Source: Shimia sp039969785 | Lineage (GTDB): Bacteria > Pseudomonadota > Alphaproteobacteria > Rhodobacterales > Rhodobacteraceae | Direction of reading: 5' to 3' | Assembly (NCBI RefSeq): GCF_039969785.1 | Contig: NZ_JBDVNC010000004.1 | Coordinates: 1 to 64,000, forward strand | DNA length: 64,000 nucleotides | Shown here: in pieces, positions 15,395-23,321 of the stretch | Numbering within the stretch: position 1 is the first letter of the stretch | Layout: each line of letters starts with the position of its first letter | Notes under the pieces: model-generated | The model's input: the letters and a program-made list of their open reading frames with translations, nothing else | Told to the model about the DNA's origin: nothing | Databases searched by the model: none | Program-made: the position numbers and the translations under genes

Positions 15395-16698
15395 CAGGTT
15401 TAGAGATTGGCTTCATCTCGGTCATCGGGATCCTGGTTCTTGTCCTGATGGGCATGAACATCCCCGTTGTGCTGGCCTTGGTTTCACTGTCAGGTATTTG
15501 GTTCATCACCGACAATTTCGACATCGCAATCTTTCTGCTGTCTCAAAAGTCGGTGGAAACGATCTCAAGTCAGGAATTCGCCGTCATCCCACTCTTTGTG
15601 CTGATGGGGCTCTTGATTTCGACCTCTGATATCGCCCGAGAGACATTTGGCGTTGCGCATTTCGTGTTTCGCAAAATCGCTGGCGGCCTTGGGGTGGCCA
15701 CCGTCGCTGCGAACGCAATCTTTGCGTCTATAACCGGCGTCAGCATCGCGTCAGCTGCGGTGTTCACTCAGGTCGCGGTGCCGGAAATGCTGCGCTATGG
15801 CTATCACCCCCGCCTTGCCGTTGGCATCGTCGCGGGCAGCTCTGTGCTTGGCATGTTGATCCCGCCCAGCATTCTTTTGATCGTCTACGCCTTCATCGCA
15901 GAGGTTTCGGTCGGATCCCTGTTTATCGCCGCGATCATTCCCGGCCTTATTCTGGCGGCTTTGTATGCTATCGCAATTCTGGCCGTGGGCAAACTGCGCC
16001 CTGAATGGGTCGGACAGGCGGAAATGGCCGCGCTGGACGAAACCAGCGACATGACACTTGGTCAGGCCATCAAACTGCTCGCACCAATTGCGCTGCTTGT
16101 GTTGCTGGTGATCGGCGGGATTTATCGCGGTGTCTTTACCCCAACCGAATCCGGCGCCGTGGGCGCAGCCGGGGCGTTGCTTTTGACCATCGCCAAAAGA
16201 CGCCTCACATGGTCAACCTTTTGGCAAGTGACCGTCCAGACGGGCCATGTCACCGCATCCATCAGCTTTATGATCATTGCGGCCAGCATGTATTCGTCCA
16301 TGCTCGGCCTGTCCGGTGTCCCGTCCGAGCTGCAAACCTGGGTCAGCGCATCGTCGTTCAGCGTGATCACGCTGATCATTGTCTATGTGGTGATTGTGAT
16401 CATCCTCGGCATGCTGCTCGACTCGATCTCGATCATTCTCATCGTGCTGCCGATCTTTGTGCCCCTGTTCAGCCAGTTTGGCGTTGATCTGGTCTGGTTG
16501 GGCATTCTGTCGATCATCATTGTCGAAGTCGGCTTGCTCACACCACCACTTGGCATCGCTGTCTTCGTGGTCAAAGGGTGCCTTCCGGACAAGCAGATAT
16601 CCCTAAAGGATATATTCCTGGGCGCGATGCCTTTTGGGCTGATCATGCTGCTCGTTGTGCTGCTGATCGTCGTCTTCCCGGGGATCATCGTCTACTGA
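15391..16698 (+). CDS. dctM: TRAP transporter large permease DctM (second system)
   Basis: The 435-residue polytopic sodium-coupled permease has about twelve membrane segments. GSSVLGMLIPPSILLIVYAF near 150 and GLLTPPLGIAVFVVKG near 385 match the first DctM closely. It is coupled to dctQ by the overlapping ATGA. It completes a standard dctPQM operon that ends at a strong hairpin. Confidence 0.93.
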   Translation: MTGLEIGFISVIGILVLVLMGMNIPVVLALVSLSGIWFITDNFDIAIFLLSQKSVETISSQEFAVIPLFVLMGLLISTSDIARETFGVAHFVFRKIAGGLGVATVAANAIFASITGVSIASAAVFTQVAVPEMLRYGYHPRLAVGIVAGSSVLGMLIPPSILLIVYAFIAEVSVGSLFIAAIIPGLILAALYAIAILAVGKLRPEWVGQAEMAALDETSDMTLGQAIKLLAPIALLVLLVIGGIYRGVFTPTESGAVGAAGALLLTIAKRRLTWSTFWQVTVQTGHVTASISFMIIAASMYSSMLGLSGVPSELQTWVSASSFSVITLIIVYVVIVIILGMLLDSISIILIVLPIFVPLFSQFGVDLVWLGILSIIIVEVGLLTPPLGIAVFVVKGCLPDKQISLKDIFLGAMPFGLIMLLVVLLIVVFPGIIVY

Positions 16699-16714
16699 CG
16701 CTAAATCAGAACAC

Positions 16715-16751
16715 TCGGACAGCGATGCACATATACTGCATCGCTGTCCGA
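16715..16751 (+). terminator. Long perfect hairpin between convergent dctM and proC-like genes
   Basis: TCGGACAGCGATGCA (16715-16729) pairs without mismatch with TGCATCGCTGTCCGA (16737-16751) around a 7-nt loop. It lies 16 nt after dctM and 23 nt from the end of the opposing gene. There is no T-run on either strand, so it may protect or define both 3' ends rather than act as a classical terminator. Confidence 0.65.
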
Positions 16752-16774
16752 AAACCGGGGCCCATGCTGGACCT

Positions 16775-17587
16775 CTAATTCTGCCCCAACACCTTGCTTC
16801 TTTCGCACGACGCGCGCGCCGCCTGTTCCATCAGGTCTGGCAGGCCGTTGCCAGACGCCAACAAGACCTTAAGCGCCTCTGCGGTTGTGCCCCCTTTGGA
16901 GGTCACGGCCTGACGCAATTCAGCCGGATCAGTGCCCGTGTCACGCATCATTTGCCCAGCGCCTGCAATCGTCTCAACTGCAAGAGAGCGGGCAAGTCTG
17001 TCGGGCAAGCCCAACGCCTGACCTGCCTGCGTCATCGCCTCGGCCATTGCGAACAGATAAGCCGGGCCAGACCCTGAAATACCTGTCACCGCGTGAATCT
17101 GATCCTCATCCTGCAATTGGATCGCGCTTCCAACCGCATGAAACAGCTCGGCGGCCAGTATGTTTTGCGCCGCGCTGACATGCGCATTGCAGGCATAAAC
17201 GCTGACCCCGGCCCCCACCGCTGCGGGCAGGTTGGGCATCACCCGCACCACCGGTGTACCCTGCCCGAGTGCTGCTTCATAAACATCCAACGCGACGCCC
17301 GTCACAATCGAGACCACAAGCGTGTCGCCACCCCCAAACCGCACAAGATCGGGCAGCGCGGCAGATAACCCCTGCGGTTTGATGGCGATCAGAACCACGG
17401 CCGGCGCGCTGGGAGGCGTTTCATTCACCCGCAACCCGGTCTGCGACAGAACCCACTCCGAAGGCCTCGGGTCCTGCACATAAACAGCACCCGGATCAAC
17501 GCCGCGCGCAAGCCAGCCCTCCAGCAAGGCTTTGCCCATAAAGCCGCAGCCAATCATGACAAGGCCGCGCTCATTGATCTGTTTCAA
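16775..17587 (-). CDS. proC: Pyrroline-5-carboxylate reductase family protein
   Basis: This 270-residue NAD(P)-dependent reductase of the ProC family has the dinucleotide motif MIGCGFMGKALLEGW near 11-25, VRVMPNLPAAVGAG near 122-135 and the substrate loop TGISGSGPAYLF near 172-183. ProC makes L-proline from pyrroline-5-carboxylate. The frame overlaps the aminotransferase stop (TTGA), so TTG 17587 or ATG 17557 could be the start. Neighbouring aconitase X suggests it might instead or also reduce pyrroline-2-carboxylate from hydroxyproline breakdown. That is inference; a biosynthetic ProC is equally possible. Confidence 0.85.
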   Translation of the reverse strand: MKQINERGLVMIGCGFMGKALLEGWLARGVDPGAVYVQDPRPSEWVLSQTGLRVNETPPSAPAVVLIAIKPQGLSAALPDLVRFGGGDTLVVSIVTGVALDVYEAALGQGTPVVRVMPNLPAAVGAGVSVYACNAHVSAAQNILAAELFHAVGSAIQLQDEDQIHAVTGISGSGPAYLFAMAEAMTQAGQALGLPDRLARSLAVETIAGAGQMMRDTGTDPAELRQAVTSKGGTTAEALKVLLASGNGLPDLMEQAARASCERSKVLGQN

Positions 17588-18507
17588 AACGTGGCCCCGG
17601 TGTCCGCCGTAATCAGGTCTTTATAGAGCGCACGAATACGGTCCATCACCGGGCGCTCACCCGTTCCGATTTGTTTGCCGTCAATCTCAGACACAGGCGT
17701 CTGCGCGCCAAATGTACCCGTCAAAAACGCCTCATCGGCGCTATATGTCTCGAACAAAGAATAATTGCGCTCGTAAACCGGGATGTCGTTGTCACGGCAA
17801 ATATCGATCACCTTTTGACGAGTCACACCGTTCATGCAGTAATCCCCGGTCGACGTCCAAACCGCCCCCTTGCGCACGATGAAAAAGTTGCAGGCATTGG
17901 TCGTGTTCACAAACCCATGCGGATCCAGCATCAAACCTTCATCCGCGCCCACCTGTTGCGCCTGAAGGCACGCCAGCACACAGTTCAGCTTGGAATGACT
18001 GTTGTATTTGGCATCCTGACTCATCGGCAGCCCGCGCACCTGGGGCACCGTGGCCAACCGAATACCTGTCTGCAAAGCGCCCGACGGTTTGGAATGCTCC
18101 ATGATGATCACCAGCGTCGGGCCAGACCGGCTCAGCGACGGGTGTTGATAGGGTTTGATCTTAGGGCCCCGGGTCAACATCAACCGACAATGCGCATCCG
18201 AGGTCATACCATTGGCTTCAGCCGTCATATTCAACGCCTCAAGAATGCCATCTCGGTCCATACCGACATCAATCGAAACCGCCTTACAGGACCCAAAGAA
18301 CCGATCCATATGTTCTTCAAAAAAGCACCATGTCCCATTATAAAGACGCATACCTTCCCACATGCCATCGCCCAGCATAAAGCCGCTGTCATAAACAGAA
18401 ACCTTCGCCTCATCCCGGTGAAAAATCTCGCCGTTCACATAGACTTTGGTGTCCAGATTACGCGGATCATCATCGGAATCATGCGAGGTTTTTTTGACGT
18501 CTGACAT
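17584..18507 (-). CDS. Class IV PLP-dependent aminotransferase, unusual active site
   Basis: The 307-residue protein is a fold-type IV aminotransferase of the branched-chain / D-amino acid transaminase group, with YVNGEIFHRDEAKVSVYDSGF near 22-43 and the presumed PLP lysine Lys173 in SHSKLNC. The usual glutamate of the 'GxVxE...N(I/V)F' motif is missing. Here the segment near 198-210 reads GFVNTTNACNFFIV, with Thr in its place. That residue normally holds the cofactor's pyridine nitrogen, so the reaction may differ (lyase, racemase or altered transaminase). AAGGA precedes the ATG. It overlaps the proC-like gene by 4 bp, which means one transcript. Confidence 0.8.
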   Translation of the reverse strand: MSDVKKTSHDSDDDPRNLDTKVYVNGEIFHRDEAKVSVYDSGFMLGDGMWEGMRLYNGTWCFFEEHMDRFFGSCKAVSIDVGMDRDGILEALNMTAEANGMTSDAHCRLMLTRGPKIKPYQHPSLSRSGPTLVIIMEHSKPSGALQTGIRLATVPQVRGLPMSQDAKYNSHSKLNCVLACLQAQQVGADEGLMLDPHGFVNTTNACNFFIVRKGAVWTSTGDYCMNGVTRQKVIDICRDNDIPVYERNYSLFETYSADEAFLTGTFGAQTPVSEIDGKQIGTGERPVMDRIRALYKDLITADTGATF

Positions 18508-18596
18508 TGTGGTTATCCTTTAGTTTGATACATTTGCAGATGTTGCGAACAGGGCGATGAAACGCGCTGACTGCCGTTAGAAAAGAGACCAGCCCC
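18508..18596. promoter_or_regulatory. Divergent promoter region, aminotransferase / aconitase X
   Basis: This 89-bp gap separates the divergent class IV aminotransferase and aconitase X genes and must hold promoters for both, so the two transcripts are probably co-regulated. AT-rich patches occur near 18520-18545. No clear palindrome is visible. Confidence 0.45.
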
Positions 18597-20273
18597 ATGA
18601 ACCAGATCATCGTTTCTTGTGACACCAGCGGGGACATTCTGACCTGCGCGGAAGGGATGAGTTTCTGGGGCGGAGTAAACGCAAATACCGGCGTCGTGCA
18701 AGATGCCCATCACCCTCAGCATGGCCAATCTCTGGCGGGCAAAATTGTGTTGATGCCCAGCAGCCGTGGCTCCTGTTCGGGCAGCGGTGTTTTGTTGGAA
18801 CTTGCTCTGAACGGGCACGCACCCGCCGCGCTGATCTTTCGCGAAGACGAAGATATTCTGACCCTGGGCGCCCTGATCGCGGCCCGGATGTTTGACCGGC
18901 CTGTGGCCGTGGCGCGGCTGAGCAAATCCAGCTACGGACAGCTGGCGGCACAGGAACATGCCCGGATTGACGGCAGCGTTATGACGGCGGGCGATCTGAC
19001 CATTGCGCTGTCGCCGCTGAACACCAAATGCCTGAAGCTGAGCGCGTCGGATCAAAGCATGCTGGACGGGGCCAAAGGCGCCGCGGTTCAACTGGCAATG
19101 CAGGTCATCCAAATCATGGGCGCGGTTCAGGGCGCATCGCGGTTGATTGACGTCACCCGCGTTCATATCGATGGCTGCATCTATGCAGGCCCCGCCAACC
19201 TGACCTTTGCCACCGCCATGCAACAGATGGGTGCACAGGTTCATGTCCCGACCACGATGAATGCCATCTCGGTTGATTTCGATAATTGGCAGGATCAGGG
19301 CGTGCCGCCCCTGTTTGGCGCCCCGGCCAGCCAGCTTGCCAGCGCGTATTTGTCTATGGGTGCGCGTCCGACCTTCACCTGCGCGCCGTATCTGGCTGCG
19401 GACCGCCCCGAAGCGGGCGAAGATATTGGCTGGTCGGAATCCAACGCGGTGATCTTTGCCAATACTGTGCTGGGGGCGCGGTCGGTAAAACACCCCGATT
19501 TCTTTGATCTTTTCGTCGCTCTGACCGGCCGCGCACCGTTGTCTGGCGTCTATCTGCCTGAAAACCGGCAGGCGCAGCTGCGTATCGCGGTGGCTTTGCC
19601 GCAGACCTATAACGAGTCGATCTGGCCTTTGATCGGTTGGGTAACCGGGCAAATGGCCCCGGACCGCATCCCGCGTATCGAAGGGTTGAAGGACGTCCAA
19701 ATGACCGAGGATGACCTCAAAGCGTTGTGCGCGGCATTTGGAACAACCTCCGCCGCACCCATGCTGCACATTCAGGGCGTGACGCCCGAAGGCGATCAAC
19801 CACCTTGCCCGGATGCCAACCGCCTTGAGATCACCAAAGACATGTTGGCCAAAGCCTGGAGTGTGCTGAATTTCGGACCTGAACAGGTGGATCTGGTTGC
19901 CTTGGGCAGCCCGCATTTCTCGCTCAGCGAAACCCGCCGGTTTGCGGATCTGATGGCCGGGCGCACATGTGCACAAACCACGTCCTGTATCATCACATTG
20001 GGCCGTGAAACCGGAGAACAGGCGCAGGCCGAAGGATTGATTACTGTTCTTGAAAAGGCAGGTGTTCGGATTGTGCGCGACCTGTGCTGGTGCTCGATTT
20101 CCGAACCGGTTTTCCCGCCAACAGCCCGTCATCTGGTGACAAATTCCGGTAAATATGCTCATTACGCGCCGGGCCTGTCTGGTCGAACCGTACGGTTCGC
20201 AAGCCTTGCTGATTGTGCGCGGGCAGCGATTGAGGGGCATATTGCAGAAAATCTACCTGATTGGCTTAAATGA
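18597..20273 (+). CDS. Aconitase X family dehydratase, fused swivel and catalytic domains
   Basis: The 558-residue protein joins a small swivel domain (about 1-130: ISCDTSGDILT-like start, PSSRGSCSGSGVLLEL near 54-69) to the large aconitase-X catalytic domain (LSASDQSMLDGAKGAAVQLAMQ near 142 and NAISVDFDNWQD near 222). Bacterial AcnX enzymes of this fused type include cis-3-hydroxy-L-proline dehydratase, which gives pyrroline-2-carboxylate. Archaeal relatives are phosphomevalonate dehydratases. Several cysteines (e.g. near 298 and 502) could hold an iron-sulfur cluster. The neighbours proC-like and the ABC amino-acid importer favour an imino-acid substrate. The transcript ends at a strong terminator. 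Confidence 0.85.
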   Translation: MNQIIVSCDTSGDILTCAEGMSFWGGVNANTGVVQDAHHPQHGQSLAGKIVLMPSSRGSCSGSGVLLELALNGHAPAALIFREDEDILTLGALIAARMFDRPVAVARLSKSSYGQLAAQEHARIDGSVMTAGDLTIALSPLNTKCLKLSASDQSMLDGAKGAAVQLAMQVIQIMGAVQGASRLIDVTRVHIDGCIYAGPANLTFATAMQQMGAQVHVPTTMNAISVDFDNWQDQGVPPLFGAPASQLASAYLSMGARPTFTCAPYLAADRPEAGEDIGWSESNAVIFANTVLGARSVKHPDFFDLFVALTGRAPLSGVYLPENRQAQLRIAVALPQTYNESIWPLIGWVTGQMAPDRIPRIEGLKDVQMTEDDLKALCAAFGTTSAAPMLHIQGVTPEGDQPPCPDANRLEITKDMLAKAWSVLNFGPEQVDLVALGSPHFSLSETRRFADLMAGRTCAQTTSCIITLGRETGEQAQAEGLITVLEKAGVRIVRDLCWCSISEPVFPPTARHLVTNSGKYAHYAPGLSGRTVRFASLADCARAAIEGHIAENLPDWLK

Positions 20274-20274
20274 C

Positions 20275-20309
20275 AGATGCCGGGCGACGAGCGCACCCGG
20301 CATCTTTTT
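20275..20309 (+). terminator. Rho-independent terminator after aconitase X
   Basis: AGATGCCGGG (20275-20284) pairs with CCCGGCATCT (20296-20305) and is followed by TTTT. It begins just past the stop codon. It also separates this transcript from the opposing ABC operon that ends at 20326. Confidence 0.9.
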
Positions 20310-20325
20310 CAGTGTTTAAACAGAC

Positions 20326-21177
20326 TTATTTGTTGAACAGCAATTCACGCTGAATAACTGGCGACGCCTTTGGGTCCAGACCAAAGTCGGTCAGGAAGTC
20401 AGCGTACCAGCCTTGTGTCTGACCGGTTTCATACCAGTAAGAAATCGAAGTGCTGACCCAGTTCACAAACCGCTGATCCGATTCCTGACGCACTGCGACA
20501 GAAGTTGGCGACGAAAACGCCGGTGTCGGGATCACAAGCTGGCCACGGCCCAGCTTCTTGCGCGCGGCCAGAAGCGGTGGGTGGAACAGCGAAACAGCAT
20601 CAACACGGCCCGACTGGAACGCAGCGATCGACGCGCCATTGTCAGGGAAACGCTGGATGTCAGCATTTGGCAGGTTGTTGGTCACATAGGTGTCCATGCT
20701 CGACCCTTGTGGCACGGCAATGGAAACGTCTGCGTTGTTCAGCTCTGCCCATGTGGATGCGGCCAGATCATCATTCGCCAAAACCGCGAGCGAGATATAG
20801 AGCAAAGGACTGGCTGGGAACGCAACCGAAACGGCGCGATCGGGCTTGGGATCAAGCACCGGCATTGCGTCGATTTTGTTAGACTGCAAAGCGGCCACTG
20901 CGGTGCCCCATGTCACCTCAACAACCTCCAGGTCCACACCCAGAGTTTCGGCCATTTTCTGACCAACTGTGATGCCCAGACCGCTGTCCCATTCACCGGT
21001 CGCAGGGTTTTTGCTGAACCATGGTGGAGCTTGTGTCACACCAATGCGCAACTTGCCCGACTCCTGAATTTGCTCCCAGGTTGATGCATCCTGCGCGACA
21101 ACAGGTGCCGTTGTCAGCATCGCGGCGGCGGCAATGCCTGTCAGCCAGCTCGCTGTTTTCTTAAGTATATTTTTCAT
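20326..21177 (-). CDS. ABC transporter substrate-binding protein, polar amino acid family
   Basis: The 283-residue family 3 periplasmic binding protein has a signal peptide to about residue 29 (APVVAQ). GKLRIGVTQAPPWFSKNPATG near 42-62 and the GLGITVGQKMAETLGVDLE segment near 68-86 are typical. GAGAGGA precedes ATG 21177. It is the last gene of a minus-strand operon with ATPase and two permeases. The ligand is probably an amino or imino acid, given the aminotransferase and FAD oxidase genes in the same operon. Confidence 0.9.
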   Translation of the reverse strand: MKNILKKTASWLTGIAAAAMLTTAPVVAQDASTWEQIQESGKLRIGVTQAPPWFSKNPATGEWDSGLGITVGQKMAETLGVDLEVVEVTWGTAVAALQSNKIDAMPVLDPKPDRAVSVAFPASPLLYISLAVLANDDLAASTWAELNNADVSIAVPQGSSMDTYVTNNLPNADIQRFPDNGASIAAFQSGRVDAVSLFHPPLLAARKKLGRGQLVIPTPAFSSPTSVAVRQESDQRFVNWVSTSISYWYETGQTQGWYADFLTDFGLDPKASPVIQRELLFNK

Positions 21178-21205
21178 AAGATAGTCCTCTCTGTTGATGG
21201 TTCGG

Positions 21206-21979
21206 TTATTCTGGCAACTTGAACAGGGCGTGCCCGTCAAGGAACTCCCGCATGCGTTGCGTTTGTGGATTCTTAAGCAGCTTCTGCGGCTCGCCTTCTT
21301 CGTGAATGGCGCCCTCGTTCAGAAACAAAACACGGTGGGCAACATGATAGGCAAAACCAAGTTCGTGGGTCACGCAAATCATCGTCATGCCTTCATCCGC
21401 CAACTGGCGCATGGTCTTGAGCACTTCCCCTACCAGTTCCGGGTCCAGCGCGGATGTGACCTCGTCAAACAGCATAACTTCGGGGTCCATCGCCAGCGCG
21501 CGCGCAATCGCAACCCGCTGTTTTTGGCCACCAGACAAACGTGACGGGAATTCCTCGGCCTTTTCAGCCAGACCAACACGTTCCAGCTGCACCATGGATT
21601 TCTCTTTGGCTTCGTCACTGCCACGGCCCAGAACGGTGATCTGACCTTCCATTACGTTTTGCAGAACCGTCATATGTGGGAACAGGTTAAAGTGTTGAAA
21701 CACCATCCCGATGCGCGTCCGCAGCTTGCACAGATCGGTCTCTTTGTAGCGCATCTTGCCGCCAACCTCTGTGCCCACGGCCTCACCGTTCAGATAAACC
21801 CGCCCCTTGGTCGGCGTTTCCATAAAGTTGATGCAGCGTAGCAAGGTTGACTTGCCTGATCCGCTCGACCCAAGCAGAACAACGGTTTCCCCCGCATTCA
21901 CTGTCAGGTCTATGCCCTTCAGGACTTCCAGCCTGCCAAAGCTTTTGTGTAGTTTTTCGACGCGGACTAGTTCGCTCAT
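21206..21979 (-). CDS. ABC transporter ATP-binding protein, polar amino acid type
   Basis: The 257-residue ATPase has Walker A GSSGSGKST near 37-45, the signature LSGGQKQR near 150 and Walker B VMLFDEVTSALDPE near 170-183. It is GlnQ/HisP-like. Its ATG overlaps the upstream permease stop (ATGA), so translation is coupled. It powers the two permeases that follow in the operon order. Confidence 0.93.
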   Translation of the reverse strand: MSELVRVEKLHKSFGRLEVLKGIDLTVNAGETVVLLGSSGSGKSTLLRCINFMETPTKGRVYLNGEAVGTEVGGKMRYKETDLCKLRTRIGMVFQHFNLFPHMTVLQNVMEGQITVLGRGSDEAKEKSMVQLERVGLAEKAEEFPSRLSGGQKQRVAIARALAMDPEVMLFDEVTSALDPELVGEVLKTMRQLADEGMTMICVTHELGFAYHVAHRVLFLNEGAIHEEGEPQKLLKNPQTQRMREFLDGHALFKLPE

Positions 21980-22644
21980 TGGTCACTCCGGCTTAGTTTG
22001 CGCTCGATGACATAAGTGGCCTGCACAACAGGGTAGAGGACCACAAAGAATATCACAGCGACGGCGGTATAGGATTCAATTGGATTGTAGTTGAGATCAG
22101 CGATCAGCTTGGCCTGGTTCAATGTCTCGACATAAGCCACAACCGAGGCCAGCGTTGACATCTTGAACACTTCGATCCCGCGATTGGTCAAAGCCGGCAA
22201 AACCCGCTTTAACGCTACAGGAAGGATGACCCGGCGCATGGTTTGCGCGAAGTCCATGCCAATGGCTTTGCCCGCCTCCCACTGACCTTTGTCGATGGAT
22301 TGAATGCCGGCCCGGTAAATCTCGGCCGAAAACGCCATGGTGTTCAGCGAAATCCCCAGCACTGCCGCCATAAACGGGGTGGTTTCGACCCCGGTCAGGA
22401 TCGGAAAGGCATAGTAAAACCAGATGATCTGAACCAGCACCGGCGTATTGCGAAACACCTCGACAAACGCGCGTGCAGGCCATGCCGCGATGGGGGCTTT
22501 GATATAGCGCATAACGCCCACCACCAGCCCACCGGACATGCCCAGAACCACCGTGACACCGAACATCAACAGCGTGCCTTTAAGGCCAACCCAGAAGACG
22601 TACCAGTTTTGAAAAATTGTTGCGAAGTCCCAGTTATAGCCCAT
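21976..22644 (-). CDS. ABC transporter permease, amino acid type (1)
   Basis: This 222-residue inner-membrane permease belongs to the His/Glu/Gln family, with about five membrane segments. The EAA loop region EAGKAIGMDFAQTMRRVILP lies near 140-160 and contacts the ATPase. The start MGYNWDFATIFQNW is at 22644, one base after the stop of the preceding permease, so the two are co-translated as a heterodimer. Confidence 0.9.
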   Translation of the reverse strand: MGYNWDFATIFQNWYVFWVGLKGTLLMFGVTVVLGMSGGLVVGVMRYIKAPIAAWPARAFVEVFRNTPVLVQIIWFYYAFPILTGVETTPFMAAVLGISLNTMAFSAEIYRAGIQSIDKGQWEAGKAIGMDFAQTMRRVILPVALKRVLPALTNRGIEVFKMSTLASVVAYVETLNQAKLIADLNYNPIESYTAVAVIFFVVLYPVVQATYVIERKLSRSDQ

Positions 22645-22645
22645 G

Positions 22646-23320
22646 TTAATGCACCGTCCCTTCGCCGGATTTCGCCAGCCTGCGTTCCACCATGATCGAG
22701 AGTTGGCTAAAGACAAAAATCATAACAAAGTAGATAACTGCGATGACCGTATAGACCTCCAGCGGGCGAAACGTCCGTTGGGCAATGTCATTGGCCTGAT
22801 ACATCAAGTCCGTATAGGCGATGGTCGATACCAACGTTGTGGTTTTCAAAAGCTCGATTGAGCGTTCCATGAAGGCCGGGATCATACGTTTGACTGCCTG
22901 AGGCAGGATAACCCGCCGCAAACATTGTCTTCGGGTCATGCCGATCGCCTTAGAGCCTTCCCACTGACCGCTCTCGATCGACTGAATACCGCTTCGGAAA
23001 ATTTCAGCGAAAAAAGCCGATGATTGGATCGAGAAGGTCACGATTGCCGTTGTGTACGGTGTCATGTTGACGTCGAACAGGATCGGAAAGGCAAAAAAGA
23101 ACCAAAACAGCTGAACCAGCGGCGGTGTCGTGCGGAAAAACTCAATGATGAAGGCCGCAACCATCGACAAAGCCCGAATTTGCGACAACCGCGACAGCGC
23201 CAGAACAAGCCCCAACGGGACTCCGAACATAAGCGCAAGGCCTGTGACTTGAAGGGTGTTCACAAGCCCCAGAAGCAGCAAGTCGAAGCTGTCTAAGACC
23301 GGTGCAAAGTTCCATTCCAT
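22646..23320 (-). CDS. ABC transporter permease, amino acid type (2)
   Basis: The 224-residue membrane permease is paralogous to its downstream neighbour (IESGQWEGSKAIGMTRRQCL near 130-150 is the EAA region). The start MEWNFAPVLDSFDLLLLG at 23320 lies one base after the FAD oxidase stop codon. About five hydrophobic segments are seen. It pairs with the 21976-22644 permease. Confidence 0.9.
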   Translation of the reverse strand: MEWNFAPVLDSFDLLLLGLVNTLQVTGLALMFGVPLGLVLALSRLSQIRALSMVAAFIIEFFRTTPPLVQLFWFFFAFPILFDVNMTPYTTAIVTFSIQSSAFFAEIFRSGIQSIESGQWEGSKAIGMTRRQCLRRVILPQAVKRMIPAFMERSIELLKTTTLVSTIAYTDLMYQANDIAQRTFRPLEVYTVIAVIYFVMIFVFSQLSIMVERRLAKSGEGTVH

Positions 23321-23321
23321 T

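Noticed and set aside
18513..20240. 575-codon minus-strand frame opposite aconitase X
   Set aside because: A long antisense frame is expected in GC-rich coding DNA. The plus strand encodes a full family match, and the antisense product has no domain.
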